In this document: positions 6,938 to 14,911 of the stretch, in pieces
Layout: each line of letters begins with the position of its first letter
Position numbering within the stretch: the stretch's first letter is position 1
Assembly: GCA_964605575.1 (NCBI GenBank)
Contig: CAZSDG010000008.1
Coordinates: 1 to 27,703, forward strand
Source: JAAZHN01 sp964605575
GTDB lineage: Bacteria; Bacillota_I; Bacilli_A; RF39; UBA660
Length of the DNA: 27,703 nucleotides
Direction: 5' to 3'
The notes under the pieces: generated by a model
The model's database searches: none
Told to the model about the DNA's origin: nothing
Seen by the model: the letters and a program-made list of their open reading frames with translations, nothing else
Program-made: the position numbers and the translations under genes

Positions 6938-8419
6938 ATGAAAATAGGTTTTGATAATGACAAATATATTAAGTTACAAAGTAACAAGATCAAAGAAAGA
7001 ATGCGTAAATATGACACTCTATATTTAGAAGTCGGAGGTAAATTAGTTGATGATAATCATGCTTCAAGAGTTCTTCCCGGTTTTGCAAGTGATTCTAAAC
7101 TAAAAATGTTAGAACAACTTAAAGATAAATTAGAGTTTATTTTTGTAATAAATGCCAGTGATATAGAAAGTAATAAAATACGCGGCGATTATGGTATTAC
7201 TTATGAAAACTATTTACTAAAAACTATCGATGATTTTCGAAAACTTGGTTTTAAAATTAACTCTGTTGTTGTAACTTTATATAACAATCAAAAAGGAGCA
7301 AAAAGTTTTGCCCAAAGATTAGAAAATAAAAAAATTAAGACTTATTTTCATACGTTTACTAAAGGTTACCCAACAGATATTGATATGATTGTTAGCGATG
7401 AAGGTTATGGAGCTAATCCCTATATTAAAACTTCTCGCCCTTTAGTTGTTATTACCTCACCTGGAGCTAGTTCAGGAAAGCTCGCAACTTCTCTATCACA
7501 GCTTTATCATGAATATAAAAAAGGTAATAAAGCTGGCTATGCTAAATTAGAAACATTCCCAGTTTGGGATCTACCAATTAAACACCCAGTTAATGTTGCC
7601 TATGAAGCTTCAACAGCTAATTTAAAAGATTTAAATATGATTGACTCTTTTCACTTAGATGCTTACGGGAAAACCGCAGTTAATTATAATCGTGATTTAG
7701 AAGTTTTTCCAATCTTAAGAAATATATTACATAAAATAACTGGCACAAATATATATAAATCACCAACTGATATGGGAATAAATATGATTGGTGAATGTAT
7801 AACTGATAATAAAGTTGTCGAAAATGCAGCCAAACAAGAAATAGTGAGAAGATATTATGAAGCTTTATGTGATTATAAAAAAGGCTTAGAATCTCATGAT
7901 GTTGCTAGTCGAATCAAAGTATTAATGGATGAAATTAAAATTAACACTGAAATTAGAAAAGTAATTGAAAAATGCCTTAATAAAAGCAGTATGGATAATA
8001 CTCATGTTGTTTCTTTAGAACTGCCTAATGGTAAAATCATTACTGGTAAAGAATCAAAATTACTAAGTGCCTCTAGTGCTTTAATCTTAAATGCTATTAA
8101 AGAACTAACTGGTATTCCCGATGATGTTGATCTATTATCTAAATCGATCCTTAACCCAATTTTAAAATATAAACCACTATTTTTTGACAAAACAAAAAAA
8201 GCCTTATCATTACAAGAGGTTTATATTGCTTTGTCTATTTGTTCTGCAACTAATCCAATTATTGACAATGCTTTAATTAATTTAGATAAATTAGCTCATT
8301 GTGAGGCTCACGCATCTTATATGCTTAGTAATGGTGATCTACACTTCCTTAAAGGTTTAAATATCAATTTAACTTGTGAACCAAATTATTATTCCGATGA
8401 TTTATATATTGAGAAATAA
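6938..8419 (+). CDS. DUF1846 (UPF0371) family protein
   Basis: Conserved cytosolic protein family of Firmicutes; I know of no established reaction. I choose ATG 6938 (493 residues, MKIGFDNDKYIKLQSNKI), as AAGGGTGA lies at proper distance, while a GTG at 6929 would sit inside that ribosome site. The N-terminus with YLEVGGKLVDDNHASRVLPGF is typical of the family. A glycine-rich loop PGASSGKLAT starting at about residue 175 resembles a phosphate-binding loop, and the protein shows the conserved stretch DSFHLDAYGKTAVNYNRD. No signal peptide or membrane segment is seen, and length is normal. The gene is transcribed alone: its promoter diverges from mraZ and its 3' end meets rpmF at a shared hairpin. 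Nucleotide or phosphate-ester handling is a guess from the glycine loop only. Confidence 0.9.
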   Translation: MKIGFDNDKYIKLQSNKIKERMRKYDTLYLEVGGKLVDDNHASRVLPGFASDSKLKMLEQLKDKLEFIFVINASDIESNKIRGDYGITYENYLLKTIDDFRKLGFKINSVVVTLYNNQKGAKSFAQRLENKKIKTYFHTFTKGYPTDIDMIVSDEGYGANPYIKTSRPLVVITSPGASSGKLATSLSQLYHEYKKGNKAGYAKLETFPVWDLPIKHPVNVAYEASTANLKDLNMIDSFHLDAYGKTAVNYNRDLEVFPILRNILHKITGTNIYKSPTDMGINMIGECITDNKVVENAAKQEIVRRYYEALCDYKKGLESHDVASRIKVLMDEIKINTEIRKVIEKCLNKSSMDNTHVVSLELPNGKIITGKESKLLSASSALILNAIKELTGIPDDVDLLSKSILNPILKYKPLFFDKTKKALSLQEVYIALSICSATNPIIDNALINLDKLAHCEAHASYMLSNGDLHFLKGLNINLTCEPNYYSDDLYIEK

Positions 8420-8440
8420 AAAAATCGAATATATCGATTT
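8415..8440 (-). terminator. Terminator between DUF1846 and rpmF, strongest for rpmF
   Basis: A 7-bp stem AAATCGA / TCGATTT with a 5-nt loop spans 8422-8440. On the minus strand it is followed by a run of seven Ts, a good intrinsic terminator for yceD-rpmF; on the plus strand the T-run is poorer (TTTAATTATTTTC), so it may act weakly for DUF1846. The first bases of the rpmF stop codon (8441-8439) fall in the stem. Confidence 0.7.
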
Positions 8441-8645
8441 AATTATTTTCTTTTGTTTCAACTTCTTTTTCAGTTACTTTAATAACTTCTTTACCTTTAT
8501 AAAAACCACAATTCATACACGCTCTATGAGGTGTAATTGTTTCTTTACAATTAGGACAAGTTGTTAAACTAGGAGCATCTTTCTTTAAATGAGTTCTTCT
8601 CATTCTTTTTTTTGTTTTACTAGTTCTTCTAAATGGTACTGCCAC
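8439..8645 (-). CDS. rpmF: 50S ribosomal protein L32
   Basis: Zinc-ribbon protein of the large ribosomal subunit. The 68 residues show the L32 start MAVPFRRTSKTKKRMRRTH and the four zinc cysteines as CPNC and CMNC. It has a short acidic tail (EKEVETKENN), so it is a little longer than the common 57-60. The start codon is GTG at 8645 with AGGAG 9 nt upstream, inside the last codons of yceD; the spacing to yceD is 2 nt. The yceD-rpmF pair is widely conserved. Confidence 0.97.
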   Translation of the reverse strand: MAVPFRRTSKTKKRMRRTHLKKDAPSLTTCPNCKETITPHRACMNCGFYKGKEVIKVTEKEVETKENN

Positions 8646-8647
8646 TT

Positions 8648-9013
8648 CTATTCACTCCTTCCACCTTCTGGAATTATATCACAAAATAATCCCTTTGTTT
8701 CTTCCATAAAATTTATGGGTATTTCCAATATAATATTTTCCCATACAATCAAATTAATATCAAGTGTATTTTTATCATTTTGGATATATTTCTCAATATT
8801 TTCGTTAATTTCTAATTCAAAGGGATAAATATTCCCAGCTTTAATTTCACCAATAACCTTCATTTTTAATTCATTATCTGGTTTTAACAAACCATTTATA
8901 TAACACTTAAGACTTTTTATTTTTGTATTAAGTAAAAACCCTTTAGGGATTGTAACTTTACCTTTAACTTCAATGTCGTCAACATTATTTCTTTTATTTA
9001 ATTTTACATACAT
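8648..9013 (-). CDS. yceD: YceD/DUF177 family protein
   Basis: Small conserved protein cotranscribed with rpmF in most bacteria and linked by gene neighbourhood to ribosome/rRNA metabolism; its exact role is not settled. At 121 residues it is shorter than the usual ~170. The family core is visible: VKGKVTIPKG near the N-terminus and, near the end, LDINLIVWENIILEIPI followed by the single cysteine in KGLFCDI. The start ATG at 9013 follows GGGAGTGA at good spacing. The rpmF ribosome site lies in its final codons. Confidence 0.85.
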   Translation of the reverse strand: MYVKLNKRNNVDDIEVKGKVTIPKGFLLNTKIKSLKCYINGLLKPDNELKMKVIGEIKAGNIYPFELEINENIEKYIQNDKNTLDINLIVWENIILEIPINFMEETKGLFCDIIPEGGRSE

Positions 9014-9044
9014 TTAAGTTCACTCCCTTGGTTTATAGTTTGTT

Positions 9045-9072
9045 ATTATACTTATTATTTTATAAAAGTAAA
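9045..9072 (-). promoter_or_regulatory. Promoter of yceD-rpmF
   Basis: Minus strand TTTACT (9072-9067), 16-nt spacer, perfect TATAAT (9050-9045), about 32 nt before the yceD start. It is back to back with the tmcAL promoter. Confidence 0.65.
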
Positions 9073-9079
9073 GAATATT

Positions 9080-9088
9080 TGTTATAAT
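9080..9088 (+). promoter_or_regulatory. Extended -10 promoter of tmcAL
   Basis: TGTTATAAT, a perfect -10 with the extended TG one base ahead, lies 20 nt before the tmcAL ATG. No clear -35 is present, as is usual for extended -10 promoters. AAGGAAGTGA lies between it and the start codon. Confidence 0.65.
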
Positions 9089-9108
9089 TCATTTAAAGGA
9101 AGTGACTT

Positions 9109-10236
9109 ATGCAAGTAATAGGTTTAATTACTGAATATAATCCTTTTCATAATGGTCATTTATACCATCTTCATAAAATAAAAGAAATGTATCCGGATTC
9201 AATATTGGTTTTAATACTAAATGGTTACTTTTTAATGCGTGGTGAAATAAGCATTGTATCTAAGGAAAATAAAACGAAAATTGCTTTAAACAATGGAATT
9301 GATTTAGTAATTGAACTACCATTCTTTTTTGGAAGTAATTCTGCAGATATTTTTGCTGAGTCAGCTATTTTTATATTAGATAAACTAGGTTGTGAATATT
9401 TAGTTTTTGGCAGTGAATCAAACGATATAAAATTATTAACTAGTATTGCTAAAAGACAAAATGATGATGATTTTAATAACTTAGTTAAGAATTATTTATC
9501 AGAAGGAATTAACTACCCTACAGCCTTAAATAAGGCAGTTGGAATCGATTTAAATAACCCTAATGATTTACTTGGTGTATCTTATATAAAAGCTATTAAT
9601 AAATATAAGTCAAAAATAAGACCAATCACAATCAAAAGAACAAATGATTATCACGATCAAAAATCAACCCAAGCAATCATCTCTGCAACCAATATTCGAG
9701 CTAAAGTAAAAAATAATAATAATATTACAAAATATGTTCCTAGCAATGTTGAACAATATATTAATACTATTAACGAAGATTTACTTTTCAAATTAATAAA
9801 ATATCAAATCATAACTAATGATGAGTTAAATACAATTCTTTCAGTTGATGAAGGTATCGAAAAAAGAATTAAAAATGCGATTAAAAAGGCAAATAATTAT
9901 GAGGATTTAATAAGCTTAATCAAAACTAAAAGATACACCTATAACCGGATTAATCGAATGTTAATGCATATACTAGTTGGTCTAAAAAAAGCAGATAAAG
10001 CTCCATTTAATAAGCCAACCTATATTAAAATATTAGGTTTTAGTAACTATGGTCAAAAATATTTAAATAAAATTAAAAAGCAATTAGACATTGAAATTGG
10101 CTCAAAAATCGCTCCTAATTTAATTAATAATTATGAACTAAAATGCGCTTATATTTACCAAATACTTAGTAATGAGAATGTTGTAGATTTTGAAATTAAT
10201 AATAAGCCTATTAAGATAAGTTCTATAAACCAATAA
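9109..10236 (+). CDS. tmcAL: tRNA(Met) cytidine acetate ligase (TmcAL/YlbM)
   Basis: Forms N4-acetylcytidine at the wobble base of elongator tRNA-Met, using acetate and ATP through an acetyl-adenylate. The 375 residues open with the nucleotidyltransferase motif GLITEYNPFHNGH (HNGH at 14-17), followed by LNGYFLMRGE, LPFFFGSNSADIFAESA and NDLLGVSYIKA, all in family order, and a helical C-terminal part with RINRMLMHILVGL. It is somewhat shorter than the ~400-415 of Bacillus proteins. Start ATG 9109 has AAGGAAGTGA upstream. In Bacillus ylbM is next to ylbN (yceD) and rpmF; here the same neighbours are kept but the gene diverges from them. Its last 14 nt overlap the 3' end of the opposite-strand 681-residue gene. 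Confidence 0.93.
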   Translation: MQVIGLITEYNPFHNGHLYHLHKIKEMYPDSILVLILNGYFLMRGEISIVSKENKTKIALNNGIDLVIELPFFFGSNSADIFAESAIFILDKLGCEYLVFGSESNDIKLLTSIAKRQNDDDFNNLVKNYLSEGINYPTALNKAVGIDLNNPNDLLGVSYIKAINKYKSKIRPITIKRTNDYHDQKSTQAIISATNIRAKVKNNNNITKYVPSNVEQYINTINEDLLFKLIKYQIITNDELNTILSVDEGIEKRIKNAIKKANNYEDLISLIKTKRYTYNRINRMLMHILVGLKKADKAPFNKPTYIKILGFSNYGQKYLNKIKKQLDIEIGSKIAPNLINNYELKCAYIYQILSNENVVDFEINNKPIKISSINQ

Positions 10237-12268
10237 TAGTTTTAATTAATTCTTTTTCTTCTCTTTCCTTAATTTCTGTTTTCTGTTTTTCGTATTCACT
10301 AATTACTTTACCACTATAACGGTAAAATTCAGAAATCGCATAATGTAGGTCTTCACCAGCGATTATTGTTTGTAAATGAATAATGTCTTTATTATATTTT
10401 TCATTATTAGTTTCTTCGGCAATATTTTTTAACTTTTCAAGAGCTGAAATATAATCGCTTGATTCAATGAATTTTTTTCTTAAATTATTATGATATGCTT
10501 TATGGCGATCTAACATAGTCTTATTAAGAAAATCAATTGATTCACTATTCTTACTTTCCATTAAACAATTAATTTTTAATCTCAAGACATAAATTGCACT
10601 ATTACATTTTGATAATAATATCTTTAACTGAGCTAGGTCATTATTATTATTTGAAATGTTTTTTATTGTTTGTCTTAAATATCCATTTAGTTCTCGATAA
10701 AATTCTGTTTCTAAGTGGTAACGATATGATATTTCTCTAATAGTTCTTAGATTATCAATGATTAAGGAAAGAATACTTCTTATATCTTCATTTAAGTCAT
10801 CAATATCTGGACCATACATTTCTAAGTAACTTGGCAAGTTCAAACACCTCATTTTTTCAAGGCCTTTGTTAACTTCATTAATTACAAAATATTCTGCATG
10901 ATTCCAACGAATTTTTTCTAATATATTTTTTCTTTCAATTCTAGATAATTTGGGATTAAGCAATAATTTTTTTTGAAATTTAGATTCTGCATAATCATTA
11001 ACATATTTTTTAGCAATTTCTATTGTAGAGTCAAAACGCTTTTTTCTATCTTCAGAAAATTTCACACCGACAGAAACTCCCTTAACATCCTTTTTTTCTT
11101 GAACATATATTAAAGAACTTGGAGGATATTTTCTAAGATTATGTGTTACATTAGTCAAACTATTTATAATAAACATAGAGTTTGAAATGTTAACTTTTCT
11201 TATTAAACGAAATTGTTCAAATAAAAATGCTTTAAGTTCTATTTCAGATAAATTAAAGTCAACAAGAATTTCTCTTAATTTATTAATAATTCCTTTAGGA
11301 AAATAATAATTTTCTAAATCATAATCAAGATTTCTATATCCTAAAAATATATCATCTAATTGCTTTAGTGATTCAGACATTGTGGTCATTTCTTCAAGAT
11401 TATCCACCCTAGGAACACTATATAATCTTTCTTTTGTCGGTAAATCTCTTGTTATTAAATAATTTAATGTTTCTAGCAATTTATTTTTCTTGCGTTTATT
11501 TTCTTTTTCATTATTATCCGCTAGAATTTCTTTATCTCTTAGTTTCTTCAATTTTTCATAATATGTTTCTAACTCCATTAACATTATATTGATATTAACA
11601 CTATGATTGTGAATTCCGTTGATAAATGTTTCAGTATATATTCTATTAATTTTATTTTGTGCATCATTAGTAATTCCTAATTTTTCGGCAATTTCTCTAA
11701 TATTATGAATATGTTCTTCAGTTTTTTCTAAATCAGTTCTTTCTTCACTTTTCTTATTTTTAACAAAAAATTCTTCTCTAATAGTTATTTTTTCTGGAAA
11801 TGAAGGAAATGAAAACATTTTAACTCTTTCAATTCCTTTATTAATAATTTTTTCTAATTCTACTTTATTATCAAGTAATTCTAATCTTTCATATAAGTTT
11901 GATAATCTTTCACTATCATAGACATATCGTCCGCATTCACAATTCGGACTAAAAGTAGAGTGTTTAATAATCACACCGTCTAAGCACAAGAAACACTCGC
12001 CATCTTGTCTAGTTTCAAACTTTTTAATAACATATTCATCTTGCAGAATACCAATTGCTATTAATCTTTTTTCTAAATCAGTAAAATTATATTTATTCAA
12101 ATATCTTAATACTCTTATTGGTAGAGGTTCACCATTGTCGAATGAAAAGTGTCCTATATCTGCTGAAAACCAAAAAGTTTTTTCTTCTTCAACAGTAAAT
12201 TTTGTAACCTCGGCATTATCCTTAAAAATTTCAGTAACTATCTCACAACAATCAAGCTGCTCATTCAA
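10223..12268 (-). CDS. Large helical protein of unknown function with an N-terminal Cys4 cluster
   Basis: I do not recognise a family. The 681 residues have no signal peptide or membrane segment. Near the N-terminus is a probable zinc site, C-x2-C-x14-C-x-C (Cys92, 95, 110, 112), in ECFLCLDG and NCECGRYVYD. Most of the rest is charged and helical (Lys/Glu/Asn/Leu-rich, with long heptad-like runs around 170-270 and in the C-terminal third), suggesting a rod-like or multi-helix protein. The frame as read can start only at TTG 12268: a TGA stands four codons upstream and no convincing ribosome site precedes the TTG. An ATG at 12285 (reading MDENFF then TGA) would join this frame if a T8 run at 12274-12267 gained one base or the ribosome slipped back by one. 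The true start is therefore uncertain. It overlaps tmcAL by 14 nt tail to tail and diverges from the SH3 gene. Confidence 0.75.
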   Translation of the reverse strand: MNEQLDCCEIVTEIFKDNAEVTKFTVEEEKTFWFSADIGHFSFDNGEPLPIRVLRYLNKYNFTDLEKRLIAIGILQDEYVIKKFETRQDGECFLCLDGVIIKHSTFSPNCECGRYVYDSERLSNLYERLELLDNKVELEKIINKGIERVKMFSFPSFPEKITIREEFFVKNKKSEERTDLEKTEEHIHNIREIAEKLGITNDAQNKINRIYTETFINGIHNHSVNINIMLMELETYYEKLKKLRDKEILADNNEKENKRKKNKLLETLNYLITRDLPTKERLYSVPRVDNLEEMTTMSESLKQLDDIFLGYRNLDYDLENYYFPKGIINKLREILVDFNLSEIELKAFLFEQFRLIRKVNISNSMFIINSLTNVTHNLRKYPPSSLIYVQEKKDVKGVSVGVKFSEDRKKRFDSTIEIAKKYVNDYAESKFQKKLLLNPKLSRIERKNILEKIRWNHAEYFVINEVNKGLEKMRCLNLPSYLEMYGPDIDDLNEDIRSILSLIIDNLRTIREISYRYHLETEFYRELNGYLRQTIKNISNNNNDLAQLKILLSKCNSAIYVLRLKINCLMESKNSESIDFLNKTMLDRHKAYHNNLRKKFIESSDYISALEKLKNIAEETNNEKYNKDIIHLQTIIAGEDLHYAISEFYRYSGKVISEYEKQKTEIKEREEKELIKTIIGL

Positions 12269-12458
12269 AAAAAATTTTCATCCATAGCACAATCCAACCA
12301 CCTTTTTGGAGGCTACCTTATCATAATACATAGAATTTATCAACTGTTTTTACAAATACGATAATAATCCAATGATAATATTTTTTTAATTATTTTAGCG
12401 GTAAACCTTATATTATTGTATTGAGTGTGATATCCTAATGATAGAAAGAGGTTTTATT
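12269..12458. other. Divergent intergenic region between the Cys4-protein and SH3 genes
   Basis: A 190-nt AT-rich region with no ORF of note. It holds the A8 run (T8 on the minus strand, 12267-12274), minus-strand ATG codons at 12281 and 12285 whose short frames stop at once, a partly paired CCACC-T5-GGAGG block near 12300-12314, and scattered -10-like TA-rich motifs. I cannot name clear promoters for either gene. Confidence 0.5.
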
Positions 12459-13148
12459 GTGAGTAAGAAGAAGTATAAAAAAAGAAAATTTAAAAAAATA
12501 ATTATTATCGGTTTAATTGCTACAATCTTAATCATTTCTTTAATAATATTTATAAAGAAAAGAAACAATAATAATTTAGCTGATCAATGGCATATAATAA
12601 TTAAAAATGATTATATAAATGTTCGCGAAGGTAACACTGAAAAAAATGAAGATGATGATAAACGTTGGACCAAAAATCTGGGCCGTGTTACTAAAGGTGA
12701 AAAATATAGGATTTTAGAGTTAGATACCACAACCTCAAATAAATATGTTTGGTATAAAATAAATTATAAGAAAATGCTTGGTTGGATTGCTAGTGACCGT
12801 TATAATCCCTTTGTTGAAGAAGTAAATAATCCTAAATTAAAAGCCAATAAAGACTATATAATTGATTATGCCCCACCGATAATTAAATTTTTTGATGAGG
12901 TTTTACATGTAACTGATATTGATAATATCACACTATCTAAGGTTGAGGTTATTGAATCTTCTAAATATGACCTTACGTATAAAGTCTACATAGAAAAAAA
13001 ACCGAGAGAAGGCGATGGACCTCAATACTGGATAAAATATACGGCCATAGACGCCAATGGCTTAACCTCTTCAAAAAGACAAAAAATAACTTTTGATAAT
13101 CCCCCAACCAACGATCAAGTATTAGATTTTTCTAATATATATGATTAA
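12459..13148 (+). CDS. Membrane-anchored SH3b-domain protein
   Basis: Probably an outer-surface protein held by one N-terminal helix. I choose GTG 12459 (229 residues, MSKKKYKKRKFKK) with AAAGAGG 7 nt upstream; ATG 12438 is in frame but has no ribosome site. Parts seen: basic cytoplasmic tail, transmembrane helix at about 14-32, a bacterial SH3-like domain at about 43-118 (DYINVREG, then GRVTKGEKYRIL, then VWYKINY and LGWIASD), and a C-terminal domain with Ig-like, beta-rich character (YTAIDANGLTSSKRQKITF). SH3b domains often bind peptidoglycan or cell-surface ligands, so wall binding is plausible; no catalytic domain is present. The gene stands alone between two oppositely oriented units and ends at a strong bidirectional hairpin. 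Confidence 0.8.
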   Translation: MSKKKYKKRKFKKIIIIGLIATILIISLIIFIKKRNNNNLADQWHIIIKNDYINVREGNTEKNEDDDKRWTKNLGRVTKGEKYRILELDTTTSNKYVWYKINYKKMLGWIASDRYNPFVEEVNNPKLKANKDYIIDYAPPIIKFFDEVLHVTDIDNITLSKVEVIESSKYDLTYKVYIEKKPREGDGPQYWIKYTAIDANGLTSSKRQKITFDNPPTNDQVLDFSNIYD

Positions 13149-13157
13149 ATTTTCACT

Positions 13158-13184
13158 AAAAAAGATAGCTAATTCTATCTTTTT
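13158..13184. terminator. Bidirectional intrinsic terminator
   Basis: A perfect 10-bp stem, AAAAAGATAG / CTATCTTTTT, with a 6-nt loop (13159-13184). The plus strand ends in five Ts and the minus strand in six Ts, so it can end both the SH3 gene and the long dnaE-to-hydrolase transcript. The TAG stop of the alpha/beta hydrolase (13177-13175) lies in the stem. Confidence 0.85.
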
Positions 13185-14062
13185 GTATAGTTTAATTGCA
13201 ATAATTTTTCAAGATATTTTTTTATATCTTCAACTTGAGGTTTGTGACCTTGTCCTTCATATAATCTAATATCTATATTTGAAAAATTTAAAACTTCAAA
13301 TAATTTTATTTGATTATCTAATCTTTTAGATTTAGGTAAATTACCAAATAATGAATAAATCATTTCAGCTTGTTCTTTAGTCATACACTCACTAAATTTT
13401 GTTGTATCATTATGATCATTTTGATCGCCTTCATAAATAAATTGAGGTAAATTAAAATATTCTTCAGAATTAAATTTTATCCCAGCAACATCCTCCAAAT
13501 CAGCAATGCCAATTGGATAAGTTAATTTAATTCCCTCATATTCTTTTAAAGGTAACATTGCGTATGTTTGACCACCAGAAATTACACCTTTTAATAATTG
13601 TGGATACATTATAGCAAAACGATTAGAAAATGCTCCAGATGCAGAAAAACCATTTAAGATAAATTTTTCTTCAATATTTATTCCCAGGGTTTTAAGTCTT
13701 TCTTTAGCATCATTAATCATGTTAATAAATTGCTGGTCAATTCTTTTTAGATTAATATCATCACTTAATATTGCTTCTCTACTTAAAGCATGAGTATAAA
13801 TACCTTCACACCTAGGAAATAGAGGAATTAAATATGGTAATCCTAAATCACTAATCATTCTTGCAGTTTTTGATTTAGTTAAATATTCAACTACATTAGC
13901 GATTAATTCTTGAGCCTCAGTAACTGGTCTTCCTGGATTGTTCATTTCGGCAATTAAAGTAGTTTGGTTGGTTTCATAACACTTACCAGGAATAAGTAAA
14001 AAATAACCAAAATTGAAGCCTTTACTAGGATTAGGTTCAATATATTCAATTTTAGAACTCAT
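13175..14062 (-). CDS. Alpha/beta-hydrolase fold protein, probable intracellular esterase
   Basis: A 295-residue soluble protein with no signal peptide. The nucleophile elbow is GFSASG at 138-143, with Ser140 the probable nucleophile; the usual GxSxG is here GFSAS, the final Gly shifted by one. An acid residue candidate is Asp213 in YEGDQNDHND and the base is His273 in EGQGHKP; their order and spacing fit a Ser-Asp-His triad. GKCYETNQTT and NNPG near the N-terminus could shape the oxyanion region. Substrate cannot be read. It begins 30 nt after the mutM stop, with GGTGATA before ATG 14062, and is the last gene of the run beginning at dnaE. A TGGTAGAAT match in the gap could be a private extended -10 but is weak. 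Confidence 0.8.
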   Translation of the reverse strand: MSSKIEYIEPNPSKGFNFGYFLLIPGKCYETNQTTLIAEMNNPGRPVTEAQELIANVVEYLTKSKTARMISDLGLPYLIPLFPRCEGIYTHALSREAILSDDINLKRIDQQFINMINDAKERLKTLGINIEEKFILNGFSASGAFSNRFAIMYPQLLKGVISGGQTYAMLPLKEYEGIKLTYPIGIADLEDVAGIKFNSEEYFNLPQFIYEGDQNDHNDTTKFSECMTKEQAEMIYSLFGNLPKSKRLDNQIKLFEVLNFSNIDIRLYEGQGHKPQVEDIKKYLEKLLQLNYTKR

Positions 14063-14092
14063 ATTATCACCAAAATAATTCTACCATATCTA

Positions 14093-14911
14093 TTATTCAC
14101 TCTGACACCTAGGGCAATAATAAGTACTCCTGCCCCCAACTTTAATTTTTGCAATTGGCGTATTACAGACATAACATGGTTTTTGATATCTTGTATGAAC
14201 CATCAGTTCTTGTTGAAATCTTCCTGTTACACCTAAGCTTGATGTATAACTTTTGATTGTTGTTCCACCCATTTCAATGGCTCTATTTGCAACTGCGATT
14301 GAAGATAAACAAATATTATCTAGTTCCTGATTAGTTAGATCACAACTCTTCTTTAAGGGATAAACTTTAGCTTTAAATAAAACTTCATCAGCATAAATGT
14401 TTCCAAGTCCACTAATGATTGTTTGGTCTAACAAAGCTGATTTAATAGGTAAACTTTTATTTTTAAATTTTTCTTTTAAATAACTAAAAGACAAATTTGA
14501 GTCATTTGCTTCTAATCCTTGTTTTTGTAACTGAGGTATAGTTTTTAGCTCATCTTTAGTAATTAAAATCATTTGGCCAAATTTTCGAACATCATGGTAT
14601 CTTAAATCAGTTCCATCAACAAAGGTAAAAATTACATGCTCGTGTTTATTTATTTCTTCATCATGATTTTTTAAAAAATATTTTCCTTCCATTCTTAAAT
14701 GACTTAGTAAATAATTATTATCAAGCTCAAAGATTAGCCACTTTCCTCTCCTTAAGATATCAATAATCGCTTGGCCCTCAATATCTTTAAATGTTTTTAT
14801 ATTTGAAACAATCATCTTTGGATATAAAATATTTACATTTTTTATTTTTTTATTTAGAATACCCTTTTTTAACGTTCTTCTTACTGTTTCAACTTCAGCT
14901 ATTTCTGGCAT
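14093..14911 (-). CDS. mutM: Formamidopyrimidine-DNA glycosylase (Fpg/MutM)
   Basis: Bifunctional base-excision-repair glycosylase/AP lyase that removes 8-oxoguanine and formamidopyrimidines. After Met removal Pro2 is the catalytic nucleophile and Glu3 the acid in MPEIAEVETVRR; the family more often has PELPEVETV. Lys57 in RRGKW, the helix-two-turn-helix ISGLGNIYADEVLF (about 166-179), and the C-terminal zinc finger with Cys246, 249, 266, 269 and Arg261 in GGRSTYYCPRC are all present, so it should be active. The 272 residues are normal. GGGAGG stands before ATG 14911. Its start overlaps the preceding membrane-protein gene by 17 nt. Proximity to polA is common in Firmicutes and mycoplasmas. 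Confidence 0.97.
   Translation of the reverse strand: MPEIAEVETVRRTLKKGILNKKIKNVNILYPKMIVSNIKTFKDIEGQAIIDILRRGKWLIFELDNNYLLSHLRMEGKYFLKNHDEEINKHEHVIFTFVDGTDLRYHDVRKFGQMILITKDELKTIPQLQKQGLEANDSNLSFSYLKEKFKNKSLPIKSALLDQTIISGLGNIYADEVLFKAKVYPLKKSCDLTNQELDNICLSSIAVANRAIEMGGTTIKSYTSSLGVTGRFQQELMVHTRYQKPCYVCNTPIAKIKVGGRSTYYCPRCQSE

Noticed and set aside
8376..8828. Plus-strand ORFs over rpmF and yceD
   Set aside because: They are shadows of well-supported minus-strand genes and lack ribosome sites.
12295..12320. Hairpin CCACC-TTTTT-GGAGG as an operator or attenuator before the 681-residue gene
   Set aside because: The stem has a central mismatch and is only five bases long; no terminator or ligand-binding structure is visible.
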